A DNA stretch of 64,000 nucleotides from Rosa chinensis (Eukaryota; Streptophyta; Magnoliopsida; Rosales; Rosaceae): positions 88,636,398 through 88,700,397 of the forward strand of contig NC_037092.1 in the NCBI RefSeq assembly GCF_002994745.2, in the 5' to 3' direction. This document shows, one piece after another, positions 29,604-45,492 of this stretch (the first letter of the stretch is position 1; each line of letters begins with the position of its first letter). The notes below the pieces were generated by a model that was given only the letters and a program-made list of their open reading frames with translations, had not been told where the DNA came from and did not search any database. The translations under genes and the position numbers were made by a program.

Positions 29604-30361
29604 CTAATTAAGATCTAGTTTTTTTTTATAAGAAAAGAAAAAATAATTTAAAGAAGGAAGCCTCTTGGGCAACCAAAGTTTACAACGTCAAAAATTAAGG
29701 CTCTAGAAGCCTCACTTGGGACCCTATCACTCCAAGATATAGGAGAAGCAGCATTATGTCCTAAATTTGCAATAGCATCAGCTACAAAGTTTGCTTCCCT
29801 ATAGATATGCTTAAAGGTAATTTGAGAAAAGGAAGTTGCAATGGTTCTAATGTCTTCAATCAATTTGAGTAGCCTCCACGGTGGAATCACCCTTCCGATA
29901 ACTACATCAATAACCAGCTTTGAGTCTCCTTCAACTTCAACTCTTGTAAAACCTTTGTCTTTGGCCGCAATTAGACTATCCCTGAGTGCAGTAGCTTCTG
30001 CAACAGGAGTAGAAGAATTGCCAACACACTTGGTTGTAGCAATAACTGGTCTTCCATTATGGTCTCTGATAACGAAACCACTAGCAGCTGAATCTCTTCT
30101 AACTGAGCCATCAAAATTGATTTTAACAAAAGAACTAGGAGGTGCAGACCACTTAATTGTGGTTGAAAGGTTTGAAGTTTTTGCTCCACTTGTACTAGTG
30201 TTAAGATCAGCAAAGCTTTTCATTATTGCTTCAACTGACATAACAATTGACATAGGATTGACAGAAGCTGTTCTGAAAATAACATCATTTCTAGTCTTCC
30301 AAACCTGATAATCTTTGCAAACAGGTCTTCCATTAGTAATAATCCTAATTAAGATCTAGTT
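29604..30361 (-). mobile_element. 5'-truncated LINE insertion
   Basis: The insertion spans 29621-30344 and reads on the minus strand. Perfect 17-bp duplications (ctaattaagatctagtt) lie at 29604-29620 and 30345-30361. The plus-strand T-run at 29619-29628 is the poly(A) tail next to one duplicate. Long duplications, a 3' poly(A) and 5' truncation are typical of target-primed LINE insertion. Confidence 0.93.
29648..30344 (-). pseudogene. LINE ORF2 C-terminal RNase H domain
   Basis: The frame is open from the 5' truncation point (30344) to the stop at 29648. It begins with the LINE linker (QVWKTRNDVIFR) and continues into an RNase H fold: KINFDGS with the first Asp, VAEATALRDS with the Glu, EVEGDSKLVIDVV with the second Asp, and YREANFVADAIANLGH with the last Asp. 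All four catalytic residues are present. RT and endonuclease are missing and no promoter is present. Confidence 0.9.
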
Positions 30362-30930
30362 GATTGAATACTATATACTTAATGATGGACTCGGACACAT
30401 CAATGTTCTAAAAGACTCGTTCATTTTTTGGATGGTTGAACCTTGCGGTCAATAATGGCTGGTCGAAAGTTGAAACTGATAAAACTATCATCATAAACCC
30501 GAACGTTCACATTAGCATGCACTAATTAACAATAGTTTTTTCGATGCTGTCCAATTTAACAATAGTTAACACTAAGACCAGGGTCCGATTTGCACAAGTA
30601 GACCAACTAGTTAATCATAAAGTCTCCATCATCCATCTTCATCCACGGGGAGAATCAACATATATTAAATATTGATACATAATAACATAAAGCAATTGTT
30701 AATGGCATTTGACCAAAGAGATGCCTTGAAAATTAAAGAGCTAATTTCTTTCACCCAGTAGGCAATAGAATAGCAAATCTAATTAGCCTTGATTGGCCTC
30801 AGAAAGCATAAAACGCTCATCACTATTTGACAAAGCATAGCTTGTTTCTCTTTTGTAACTTCTTTGCACTTTCTTTCCTTTGCTTCAACCCATAATAAAC
30901 TCATGCTTCTAAGTTAAGAGGTACTGGTGC
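30362..30930. other. intergenic, no gene seen
   Basis: AT-rich; no domain or RNA gene recognised. The last part is the promoter of the DUF761 gene. Confidence 0.55.
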
Positions 30931-30940
30931 TATAAATAAA
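30931..30940 (+). promoter_or_regulatory. TATA box of the DUF761 gene
   Basis: tataaataaa, about 120 bp upstream of ATG 31052. Confidence 0.7.
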
Positions 30941-31051
30941 TCATTGAGAACGTTGTAGACAACTCAGGGATTTCGAGGCACATTTCTCTCCAACCCCCTC
31001 ATTCAATCCAACATCAAGAAATCTTTGAGCTATCTTACCAAAGTGGCTGTC

Positions 31052-31282
31052 ATGGATGCTCGTCGAGAGGTTGCTGCGAGTGGAAGCCAACGAGTGCAGA
31101 AGGAAAAGGATATCGATAATACAAAGAAACAGGCAATGAGCAGAAGGATGATGGCAGCGGATGAGCAAGGCGACATTAATGATATGGCTGATGCCTTCAT
31201 CAAGAAGTTCAGGAACCAGCTAAAGATTCAAAGGGAAGAATCATTCAAAAGGTTTCAGGAAATGATTGCTCGTGGGGTTTAA
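31052..31282 (+). CDS. short DUF761 domain protein (76 aa)
   Basis: ATG 31052 is the first ATG after the TATA box at 30931; the upstream TTG frame has no ATG. The protein is charged and probably helical. Its C-terminal block DMADAFIKKFRNQLKIQREESFKRF matches the DUF761 signature (an acidic residue, F-I-x-K-F, then a basic amphipathic helix) in positions about 50-73. Full-length DUF761 proteins have long N-terminal regions; this is one of the short intronless forms. The molecular role is unknown; members are linked to growth and stress phenotypes. It ends at TAA 31280-31282. Confidence 0.75.
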   Translation: MDARREVAASGSQRVQKEKDIDNTKKQAMSRRMMAADEQGDINDMADAFIKKFRNQLKIQREESFKRFQEMIARGV

Positions 31283-31957
31283 AATCTGAGTCTTGTATGA
31301 ACAAAATAACTAGGAATGTTTCAGATATTGAGATTTTTGTTTAAGGGTTATAGCCTTAAAGGTCAATAAGATGGGGCAATGGAGATCGATTGATTTGTTC
31401 TTTGCTGGTGTACATTGATATTTCATACTTGAGCAAAATAAAGACGAATTGATAAGTTGAACCCCTGATCTTACATGACTTTTCCAGTAATTCACCGTTT
31501 CAATTTTTGGCTGGTCTATCAAGAACACTGATTTATACAAGAGTAAATAGAAGACTACAGCTATTGGAAAGCTAATAATTTCCAGAGATGAACACGTATA
31601 TATTGAATGATCTCTAATCACCCATGTATATTCACAAAGCATCTCTAAGATACATACCACTAATACATAAATCCCCATAGCACAAGACAAAAAGGCCTAG
31701 ACCAATATAACAAGATTTACAGATGTGAATGCTCCCTATCTCTCTCTTCATGAATGTAAAGAAATGACCACATAATTCTATTGCCGAGACCAACAACAAC
31801 CTGGTAATTCTACTACTGAAACCAGCATCACCAGTCCCATACCAGATAGCTCGCAGGAGATGAATGCCTTGGGTTTACAGATACAATAACAGTGCTCCAC
31901 ATCTCAAGTCTTGCCTCCCACATTGCCACACAGCAGAAGCAACATGAATGCCAGTTG
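31283..31957. other. converging 3' flanks of the DUF761 and F-box genes
   Basis: No coding signal. It should hold the 3' UTRs of both converging genes. Confidence 0.55.
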
Positions 31958-34900
31958 TCATGCTTGGAGCACTTGACAGTGTACAATGTGACTCTTCAAA
32001 CCAGTTCGGCCTGCTATACTTGACCATAAATTCGAGACTAGAGTTCTGAAATGGCCTTTACCAGCAATATTCTCCCAAAGGCTAGGGTTGCTTTCAACCT
32101 GTTTATCCGGACTTGAAACATCAACTAAACTGATGCTCATGTTATTACGAATAATGCAAAGCTTCCCATTGAGGGGAACAAGTGCAGCAGCCTCCAAAGC
32201 ACGAGAACTGCCCAGATGAAGCTTGCTATCAATAAATTTGTTCCATGAATCTGTCACTCTATCATAAACCCTAACCTTGCACCCATCACGGCAATCCAGA
32301 GCATAGAGTTGCCCATTTAAAGAAATACTTGGGTTGCGCCAACCAGCAACCATCCCATCACTAATGGGGTTCCAAGTGTTAGCTTCAGGAGAATAGGCTT
32401 CACTCATTACTTCACGGTGCGATCCAAGTCCTTTTAGGAACCACATTCCATCGTGAACAACCCCAATAAAGGGAACCATAGCTGTGCTCATATCTGAAAT
32501 AAAGCTCCACCGGTTCTTGTTAGGGTCATAAATTTCAGCAGAACGGAGAGTCCTTTGAATTCCTTCACACTCTCCACCAGCTACATAAAGGCAGTTATTA
32601 ATAACACAAGCACCAAAGAAATGCCGCTTTCGAAGCATATCTGGTGCCCTGTGCCATTTATTTGTCCGAGCACTGTAAAAAATAACCCGTCTCATAGATC
32701 CCTTCAATGGATCTTTTCCTCCAAATAAGTACAGGTGGCAACCACTAAGGACAGCACAGCCAAAACCAAGTGCTGCAGAATATTCACCAGGAACGGGCGG
32801 AAGTGGCTGCCAGAGCTGGTACGTGGGATCAAAAGCATGCCAAGAGATTCTTCCATCACGGTCTCTTTTGATGACATAAACCCACTCTTCTGCCATTCCA
32901 AGACTTTTCCTAAGAGAATAAAAGAAGTTTCCAGCCAGAAGGCGATACCATCTTTTGCAAACTAGACGGAGTTTTCTATGCTCCACCCGAGGAACTCTGA
33001 TTAAACAAGCAATTGCAAGATCATCAGGTAGGCCAGGCAGAAGGGGTGGCTGGATTCTGGTCCTTTCCCTACGTGAACTTTTTCCCCTGTGTGCGTTTGG
33101 ATTGATATCAGGCTGGATACAAAGTTTTGATCCTGGGACAAACTTTCTTGCCCCTGCAACTGTTTTTAAGCCTGCATCTACTTTGCAATAACATGATACG
33201 GAGTCAACCTGCAAAACTAGCCATGTCAGGATGCTTGACATAACAAGATTTACCAAATTACAAGTATAGATGTAAGCAAGAACCACCAATGGCCATTATA
33301 CATGCTCTTTAGATGTGATAATAACGATACAAAAGTTTTGGCAAGGATTCAGATCTGTTCTATGGATAAGCTTAGTTAAAACTCCATGATTTACACCACT
33401 AGAAATCAAATCTAATCAGGCATTGTAACCTTCTTAAGCTCTAGATACCTTCATGATGGCAGATTTCATATTACAATCTATGTAGAAGGGGAGTAGATTT
33501 CATGTGATTTGTATGTGTATTATTTATTAGAAAGAGAAGTGATAGTTAAGACGATTTACAAATTCCAGGAATTGTTAAATTCAACACACCTCTTTCTGAA
33601 GCCCAAGAATGATGATGACCTCGTTAACAACACAATTAAATCTTCATACAGACTATGCAGACATGAATTGAACAATAACATTTAAACCAGAAATGTATGA
33701 AACCCAATATGAATAACTTAAACTTGCATTAGGTCAGATAATGTTTTCATAAAAGTGATCCTACATGGACTTCAAAGAGGCTCCTAAACCTCAAAGAGGC
33801 TCCTAAACCACTTTCTCTTGATCTCACGAAAGTCTCAAATGCTCTGAAAATGCACATGTCTTTTACCTTTTACTATTGATCATTTAAATAACCAGCATTG
33901 TTGTTCTACTCCTTCTTATATTACATGTGCTAATCTATATCCTCAGCTTCAGAAACCTTTTTTTACAGTCCCGGTCTCTCGGCCCTCAAGATTTGCTCCA
34001 TCATCTAGATTGATAACAAATATGATAAAAAAAACATAGCTATTTGGCCTTTTGCAGCACTTTTAAACTTGAGATATTTCGATAGTCCTAACAGGGAAGT
34101 GAAACCAATGATATTCTACAAGTTCATCCAAAGACTTTGAGCCAATTTTTTAATCTAATCTTCTATTAATACAAGAAGATGCCAGTAGCATTTGAATCAA
34201 CTTTTACAGCACCAAAGAGGGACTTTTACAGCACCAAAGAGGGTTGATGGGGCTAAGGCAGCCCATAATTATTCAATCTAATTTTTATGAGGCATAGAGA
34301 ACAATAAAGAAAACAAGATAAAAAGCTCATGAACAACTTTCAGGGTTTTGAAATTTTTGGAGAATAAACCATATCCAAAGCGGTAATTGGACCCAAAGTG
34401 CATACGAGAACATAAATGAACTCAAACGCAGCTAGCCATCCAAACCTCACTGCTAACCTCCTATATTCACCAAAGTAAAAGGAACACTAATTGCTTAACA
34501 ACAAAATTTTATGATGAGAAAACAAACAAAAGCCTCATAGGATCTTTATCTTAAAGAACAACCACATTAGGAGGAAAATACCTTTTTATTAAATCAATTT
34601 ATGTGGAATATGGATGCAAAGCAGCTAAAACGGATGCCATATGCTCAAATTCCCAACACACGCACACGAAATCAAGCCAAAAAAGAATGGCTTGGGGGAG
34701 TTCCTACATCACCAAAAACTTCTCTTCCCTACTAAACAACTAGGATTTGATCCTGAGATCACATTAACCCCATGAATTACACTACTAAAGAATCGAGTCA
34801 AACTTAAACATTTTCCCAACCCCCAAGCTATTAGCTTATCCCAAAGTTTTCCCGATAAGAATCGCACATTTAACCAAACACAAGCCAAGCACCCTAAAAA

Positions 34901-35167
34901 TTTCATGAAAACAAGAAAGCAAAAGCACAATGCATAACACTAAACATCAAACACACAGCAAAATCAACCAAATTCCTCGAAAATCTTACACCATTCCACT
35001 AAATTCTCAACTGGGTATCTCCAAAACGTCGTGAATTCATAGAAAACACAAGCAAAACTATCAGAAAAACCCAAAATGCAAAAGGGTGCTCAGAGATCAG
35101 TAACAAGACTAACCAGTGGAGCTTGAACTCTGTATCCCCTCGAAGACTGCACAGCGTTTGGGTCCAT
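31958..35167 (-). CDS. F-box/kelch-repeat protein, At1g55270-like (434 aa)
   Basis: Two coding exons: 35167-35114 (18 codons, MDPNAVQSSRGYRVQAPL) and 33208-31958. They are joined across a 1905-bp phase-0 intron (CTG|GTTAGT ... TTGCAG|GTT). An F-box (PGLPDDLAIACLIRVPR, then LRLVCKRWYRLL) lies at about residues 75-118. Kelch repeats follow, with HLYLFGG, MRRVIFY, LYVAGGECEG and NKNRWSF motifs to about residue 390. The strictly conserved end SHIVHCQVLQA is present. The family acts as substrate adaptor of SCF ubiquitin ligases through SKP1. The length equals the Arabidopsis protein as I recall it. The substrate is not known to me. The 5' UTR is CT-rich (35440-35510). Confidence 0.95.
33772..34243 (-). 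repeat. two short tandem duplications within the F-box gene intron
   Basis: A 19-bp unit (tcaaagaggctcctaaacc) occurs twice at 33772-33809. A 22-bp unit (acttttacagcaccaaagag plus gg) occurs twice at 34200-34243. The rest of the intron shows no feature. Confidence 0.85.
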
Positions 35168-36966
35168 CAGAGAAGCACAATCTCATAGAAAAGATGGCAC
35201 CTTTGAGTCCCCAAATTCAAAAAGCTCAAAGCAAATCCTGGAGACCCAGATCGAGACCCACTTCAAGCTTCAACTTCAATTCCTTGAATCTGATCCAAAA
35301 TTGACCAAAGCTTGTGTCTTTGGCTTGTGGGTTTGGTTTCCCTCTTCACTTCTGCAAATGCAAACAAAGAAGAGCAAGAAAGAGAGAGTCTTGATGTACC
35401 GAAGTAGACCCAGAACAACAACAAGAGCAAAACTTGAGGGTACACATCTTACACTCTCTCTCTTTCTCACTCTAAAAGACTTATTTACACTCTCTCTCTC
35501 TCTCTAACCCGAGTGTACAGCTGGACCCGTTCGGCTTCACCAACTTCCGATTTTGTATTGTAATTTCTAAGTGGGTATAGGCTGAAAAAAAATTAAAAAG
35601 CAGGTAGGCTTCATTAGTTTAATGCACTTTTTAGATGGAATCCGGATCCCCACCTTTCCACAACTCTTTTATGGGAGTTTAATTTCCACTCAGATTTAAG
35701 GCGAGTGGAGAGATGGTTTTATTTTGTGGCAATTCAATTTCTAGCCAAGTTAGTAATGAGCTTCACCTTGATCTTTAGGAAAATTTTGTCCTTTGATCTT
35801 TTATTCACCTACTCCATTAGTTATTTGTTCAGTTGTAATTATAGGATAATGAAAAAAAATTTGAATTAAAATGCAATTTTATTTTTTTTACTTTTCACGC
35901 TTGAAGCCTAGACATCTTGTTCATGTTGTATTTCATTGTTTCAATAAATTTAGTCGTATATTTAGGAATTAAAAGTAACAATAGAAAATTAAGCACATTA
36001 GAAATTAAGGTATAGTTAGAGTAACAATAATTTATTGCTTAAAAACCTACAATAGAAACTATTTTTTGATTGGAATTAATCTCCCATAATATAAATGTTA
36101 ACTAATTATTTTATATCAGTTCAGTTCGGTTCGGTTTATCATACACTAATTGAAAATCGCACCACAAGTATCGGTTCAATTTGATTTTAGTTAGTTTTTG
36201 TCAGTTCAATTTAATTCGGTGCTATTTTGTCTGTTTCTGATTCCAAAAAGGCCACCCCTAACATCATCGACGGCAGCCATAAACATGGTTTGGATATAAA
36301 GGAGAAGATGGAGAAGGAAAGATGAGAACTAAGAGAAGATGAAGATGGGTAGAAGAGCTGTCGGGGACTCGGGGGCTAGGGAAAAACTCGAAAGAGGGAT
36401 GAAAACCCCGAATTAATGTAACTAAACACGTCAGAATAATGGTGGATGATAGATTCAAGACAAAAATGATATTATGATCTCTTAGATCTAAATAGTAGAC
36501 ATTTTCCTAAACGAATTTGTGGAATCATGGCGTGCAGCAAAGGCAAATAATCAATCTTCTTTGCATTTTATCTAAAGCATGTCTTCAACGTAAAAGAAAT
36601 GAGGAATAGGAGTAGATTCAACATTTTGGATCTCTCATGTTACCAAGATTAGTGTGTACCAACCCTTTTGGAGTCGCATATGCTCATGTCAAAGGAGACT
36701 ACCTATTGAAAACTACCATTGTACATGCATATCATTTGTCAACATTCTACTTGATTAGTTCCACCAACTGAGGGGCTGCCCATTTCTTCTCGTTTCAACT
36801 AACAAATCCATCTAGAAACTTTGCATTTCAGGTTTTTGGGTGCAAGGAGTTTTCTTTAACTTTAGTGTGACTTTGCGAGACCTAGAGAGGCAGACTTGAT
36901 TCTGCTATCAGACCGACCAAGAAAATAAGAATTCCTATTTCTCTAGGTTCTTTCAAGTCAAGGTCT
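35168..36966. other. F-box gene 5' leader and promoter, then AT-rich intergenic
   Basis: 35440-35510 is a CT/TC-rich stretch typical of plant 5' UTRs. 36110-36240 has degenerate ttcggttcggttt strings. No gene found. Confidence 0.5.
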
Positions 36967-36968
36967 TA

Positions 36969-37170
36969 GGCCATGTTTGTTTCCCGGAAAATTGGCATTG
37001 GGAAAGGAAACACTTTCCTTTCCTGTGTTTGGGACAGCCATTGGAAGGGAAAGTGTTTCCCAAATGAAGGGAAAAAGTGGAGGAAATTCATTCCCTCCCC
37101 TCCCCTCCGGATTCACTTTCCCATGGGAAAGGAAATTGATTCCTTTCCTTTCCACCAACCAAACATAGCC
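36969..37170. mobile_element. MITE-like element, 202 bp
   Basis: Ends ggccatgtttg and caaacatagcc are inverted repeats (10 of 11). The element is flanked by TA on both sides (36967-36968, 37171-37172). The interior is rich in ggaaagg/cctttcc inverted strings and encodes nothing. The superfamily is uncertain; a TA duplication would suit a Tc1/mariner derivative but is too short to prove. Confidence 0.6.
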
Positions 37171-37172
37171 TA

Positions 37173-37996
37173 ATGTCGAGTATGGAGAAAAATAATTAAA
37201 GATTACAAAGTTCTGAGCGTCACCAACAAATGCCGATCAGAATTTGGCTCTCTTAGAAATTAAGCACTCATTACACAACCTGCTCTACATGAGAATCATC
37301 CACACAACCATCTGTGCATCCCATCCACGTTTGGGTTTCTTGCACCAACAATTAGTATTCAAAAGAGAAGCATAACCATATAAGAATGCTTCAACCTTTC
37401 AACCTTTCAAACTAAGGTAGTCTTAGGGTAGTCTTCATAAAAATAACAATTTTATCACACCAGACAATGAATGGCAGTTCTACTTATTTCATCATTCCAA
37501 CTTCCAAAAAGAGCTCACAGTCACCACCAAAATATTACAAAAGCCCTATAACTGATAACTCAAACAAAGGATGAAGGAAATGGCAGGACTAGAACCTCAC
37601 CAATATAACCCCACAAGCTGGGTTGAAAAGAACATGCCTATGAGATAACAAAGATGCAGCCGAAAAGAAACCCTCCCTCTCTCACTACATACTCTACAAC
37701 CCATCCAAAATAACAAGCCAGAGTATCGTACAGAAAAATAAGAAGCCAAAGGAATCCCTACTCCGTTAGTACTTTTAATCAACACCTACCAACATTACAG
37801 ACCTATTCCTGTGGCACCAATACCAAACATATGCCCCCCCTCCCTCAAAACATTGTCAGAGTATTCTAACAGTATAAAACATTCATGGTTTAAACCACTA
37901 TGAAATGACATTACAAAAACAAAAATATGACATTGTAGAGAAGGAATGTCTGCAATCATTACCTAGACACTGTAACTGCTCTCAAGAGTTAAGTGG
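37173..37996. other. 3' flank of the helicase gene
   Basis: Probably the helicase 3' UTR in its right part. No other feature. Confidence 0.5.
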
Positions 37997-42280
<4,284 letters not shown>

Positions 42281-42900
42281 AGTCGATACAACTACAACCA
42301 AATTGTCACTCCAAAACACCCTCCCAACTCCTTAACTTCAAACACCTCCAAATTCAATCTCAAGTCCAACGAAATCCAAATATCCAAATCAAACGCCGAA
42401 AATAAAATAAAACCTGAACAACACAAACAACAAACACCCGATGCATAATCATCAAAACCAGCTCAGAATCGCACAAGGCATAAGCACAAAAAGCCAACAA
42501 ACTAACAAGAACAGCAATGCACCCTAAATTACAAAATTTAGGTTAATCAAAACTCATTCTCTCGGTTTTCGCATTCTTTCAACACAAAATTCAATCCAAA
42601 GCACCAAACCAAACCTAATCAAAAGCAATTGAAGAAGAACAATCCCCGATCTACATGTACACAAAAGCAGAACCAAGGAATCGATGAAGCTAATGCAATA
42701 CAGGTAGAGAGAGATGAACAAGCAGAGTAGAAGAGAGAGGGAGAGAGAGGGAGAGGATATAGAGAGAGAGAGAGAGGAGGCGACCTGCACGGATGGAAAA
42801 AACCCTGAAGCGGACGCGACGGAGAATGAAAATAAGATCTTTGAGAAAGAGAAAACCCTAATATTTTTGAGACAAGAGGCAGCGCTTTAAGGCCTAACAA
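42281..42900 (-). promoter_or_regulatory. helicase 5' leader with GA-rich tracts
   Basis: CT-rich on the gene strand, with purine microsatellites at 42705-42779. CAG|GTCGCC near 42783 could be the donor of a 5' UTR intron ending shortly before the ATG. Inference only. Confidence 0.4.
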
Positions 42901-44042
42901 GCAACAAAAATATCTTCCTCCTCTTTTTTTTTTGTTCTTTTTTTTTTTTTTTCTCTCTCTTTCTTCCTCGATACCCCAACGTCGTTCCTTCTCTCACTCT
43001 AAAATTAATTCTTTTTCTTTTTCTTTTTTTTTCTTGAAGAGAAATTTGAATTTGAATTCTCTTGGAAAAGAAAAAGGTGTGAGAAAATATATTGCGGCTG
43101 GTTGGCGTGGGAATGTGTTAAGAATGAGAGGTCCTAATATTCTCCCTTTCTATCCACCTTTAACCTATCCCAATCACCCAATGGTAACTTTATATTTGTT
43201 ATTACACTGTAAATTACATTCGTGCATTGATCATTGAAAGATAAAACTTCATTATATAATAGAAAACAAGAGAAGGTTGGCGACACTGTCGTCTCAACCG
43301 AACCGATATTGCGATCGATCTAAAGCCAGGAAACTTATAATCGCAACAGACATCAGACCGGCAAACTTTAATACTTGGGGTCTTGATTTATTAATTATGT
43401 TTTTATTAGTTGAGAGTTTGGTGATTGTTTGGTTATGATTATTTCAAATATAGGGTTACACTAATTCACTGTTATTTAGTTCAAATGTCAAGTTGTTCTC
43501 TACTTTGTTGGACGAGAAGAAAGAGTGTAAAAGAAAAATAATTTTAAAGGATGATCATAAACTCGATCAGTTTGCTAATTGCACTAAATCATGGTCAAAT
43601 AACACAAATCTCAACATGTTGCATACAATGTGTGGATATATGAATTTTCTTTTCTTTTTTTAATATCTCAAGATGTCGTAGTATCTCCTAACCAAATTCC
43701 AGATAATCATCGCAAAGTATGTGCACTCACTGACATAAAGAAAAATAATAAATACAAACAATGAAAAACCAATGAATTTGCTAGTTACACCAAATTATAA
43801 CTATCTGACACTAATTTATAACTAAAACGCAGTATGTCAAACTATGTCTTACTCAAACAATAGATAATCATCTCAAAACTTGTGCACATGATTATCAATA
43901 GGAAAAAAGTTCAAGGGCGTTCACTTCATACAACAACTACTAATCTACTATGGTTAAAAACACCAATTTTCAAACAATTACCATAGGTATTGATACAATG
44001 AGAAGCTATCGTTTAAATGTTAGAGAGAGAGAGAGAGAAGCT
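42901..44042. other. intergenic, T-rich then AT-rich, no gene
   Basis: T-runs at about 42925-42952 and 43008-43032 generate spurious Phe-rich frames. Nothing else recognised. Confidence 0.55.
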
Positions 44043-44222
44043 ATTGTTTAATCATGTTTATATCTCAAAGAAATTGAAAATGTATGTCAAAGTTTTAGAA
44101 CGAGATACGCACAACCTAAATATGTATAACTAATTGTTTAATCATGTTTATATCTCAAAGAAACTGAAAATGTATGTCAAAGTCTTAGAACGAGATACGC
44201 ACAACCTAAATATGTATAACTA
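44043..44222. repeat. 90-bp tandem duplication
   Basis: Copies 44043-44132 and 44133-44222 differ at two or three positions by eye (aaattgaaa/aaactgaaa, gttttag/gtcttag). Confidence 0.92.
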
Positions 44223-44616
44223 CATATCAAGGAATTATGGTTCATATGAATCATTTTCTAAACAAAATTGAGTTAAAAAGACATAAAAACTACACTGAGC
44301 ATATGGTATAAGTGATAGAGTGAGACTGAGAGAGGGAGAGGAGAGCGATGAAGACGGGGGTCAATGGTAGGTTGTTAGGGGTCGATATGTGGGGACTAGG
44401 GGTTGATATGTGGGGGCTAGGGCTGGGTCGGTGGATGCGAGGGCGTCAATGGCCGGTCGTGGGGATGACCACCGAGGTCATTCTCTCGGTTGCGGACGCG
44501 GAAGTTGGGGTTCACATAGCCGATCCAGATACGAATCACTTGAAGGCTGGGTGATTGGTGCACCGAGGATTACAACCGAGAGAGTAGCACCTGCTCAGGG
44601 GATGAAGCATTATTAG

Positions 44617-44961
44617 ATGAGGAATCAGAGAATTAACAAGGAAAAGAAGGGAAGCAAGTACTTTGAAATTGTTGAGAAGGAATGCGATGAAGAAGAGAAG
44701 AAGGGGATGTTTATGAAACTTGCTAAGGAGAAGAAGCACAATCAAAGCAGCTGGATATGGTCTGTTCCAGCTGCTGTCATTGGCTGTTTTGCAGAGAACA
44801 TCGATGATGTAAAGAAGAATGCTACTGCAAAGAACACCGATGTTGCTGCAAAGAACACCGATGCTGCCGCAAAGAACACCGATGCTGCCGCAAAGAAGAA
44901 TGATGATGTTGCAAAGAAGAACACTTATGTTGCTAGCAAGATGAAGAAAATACATGTTTGA
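44617..44961 (+). other. 114-codon open frame with a 21-bp minisatellite, unidentified
   Basis: ATG 44617 to TGA 44961. The first half is charged (EEEKKGMFMKLAKEKK) with a short hydrophobic block (WIWSVPAAVIGCF). The second half is a repeat of the heptapeptide AKNTDAA from 21-bp units starting at 44827, 44848, 44869 and 44890. No known family was recognised. It may be a young or decayed gene, or chance. Confidence 0.3.
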
Positions 44962-45492
44962 AAATTTTACAAATCAATGGTTGAATCAAAAGAAAAATAA
45001 GAGAAGAAGAGAATTTTTGGGGCAACCCTAGGTCTACATTCATGGGATGTAAAAATCATTCATATATCTTCCTCCGGTTTTAAATAAAATGCCAAAATAG
45101 TTGGGAGGACCGCCAAAAACTCAAGCGTTTTTACTTGTTTCCGGCTCTGTTACCTGGTTGGATACCGTGCTGCTTTGACTGCCACCAAGTGGAGTACAGA
45201 TCCAACATCATTCTAGGTGTGGTTGAGGGAGCGAGAACCAGCTTTCAATACTAGATTCAAGTTTACTTTTGGTATGTACGGCGTTTTCAAGTTCCGCATC
45301 ACTTTTAAAGGTTTCCATAAATTTTCTGACAAACTTATACGGGGCTTTGAACTATCGGGCCAAAGATGATGTTGTGGGAGAAAAGAAGCAAGGCAAAATT
45401 CATGGATGATGCTCCAAGCAATAAGTATGTCAAGGATGAACTAATTATGAGTGTTGGGTGCTTGTTATCTGAAGAATCACAAATTCTAGTTT
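44962..45492. other. intergenic, no gene seen
   Basis: No coding domain or element ends recognised before the half-LINE target site. Confidence 0.5.

Noticed and set aside
33209..33289. N-terminal extension of the F-box protein upstream of 33208
   Set aside because: The sequence is intronic: a TTGCAG acceptor lies at 33209 and the conserved first exon was found at 35167-35114.
42281..42319. Longer N-terminus of the helicase
   Set aside because: The upstream codons do not begin with ATG; MRASWADLA at 42280 matches the family start.
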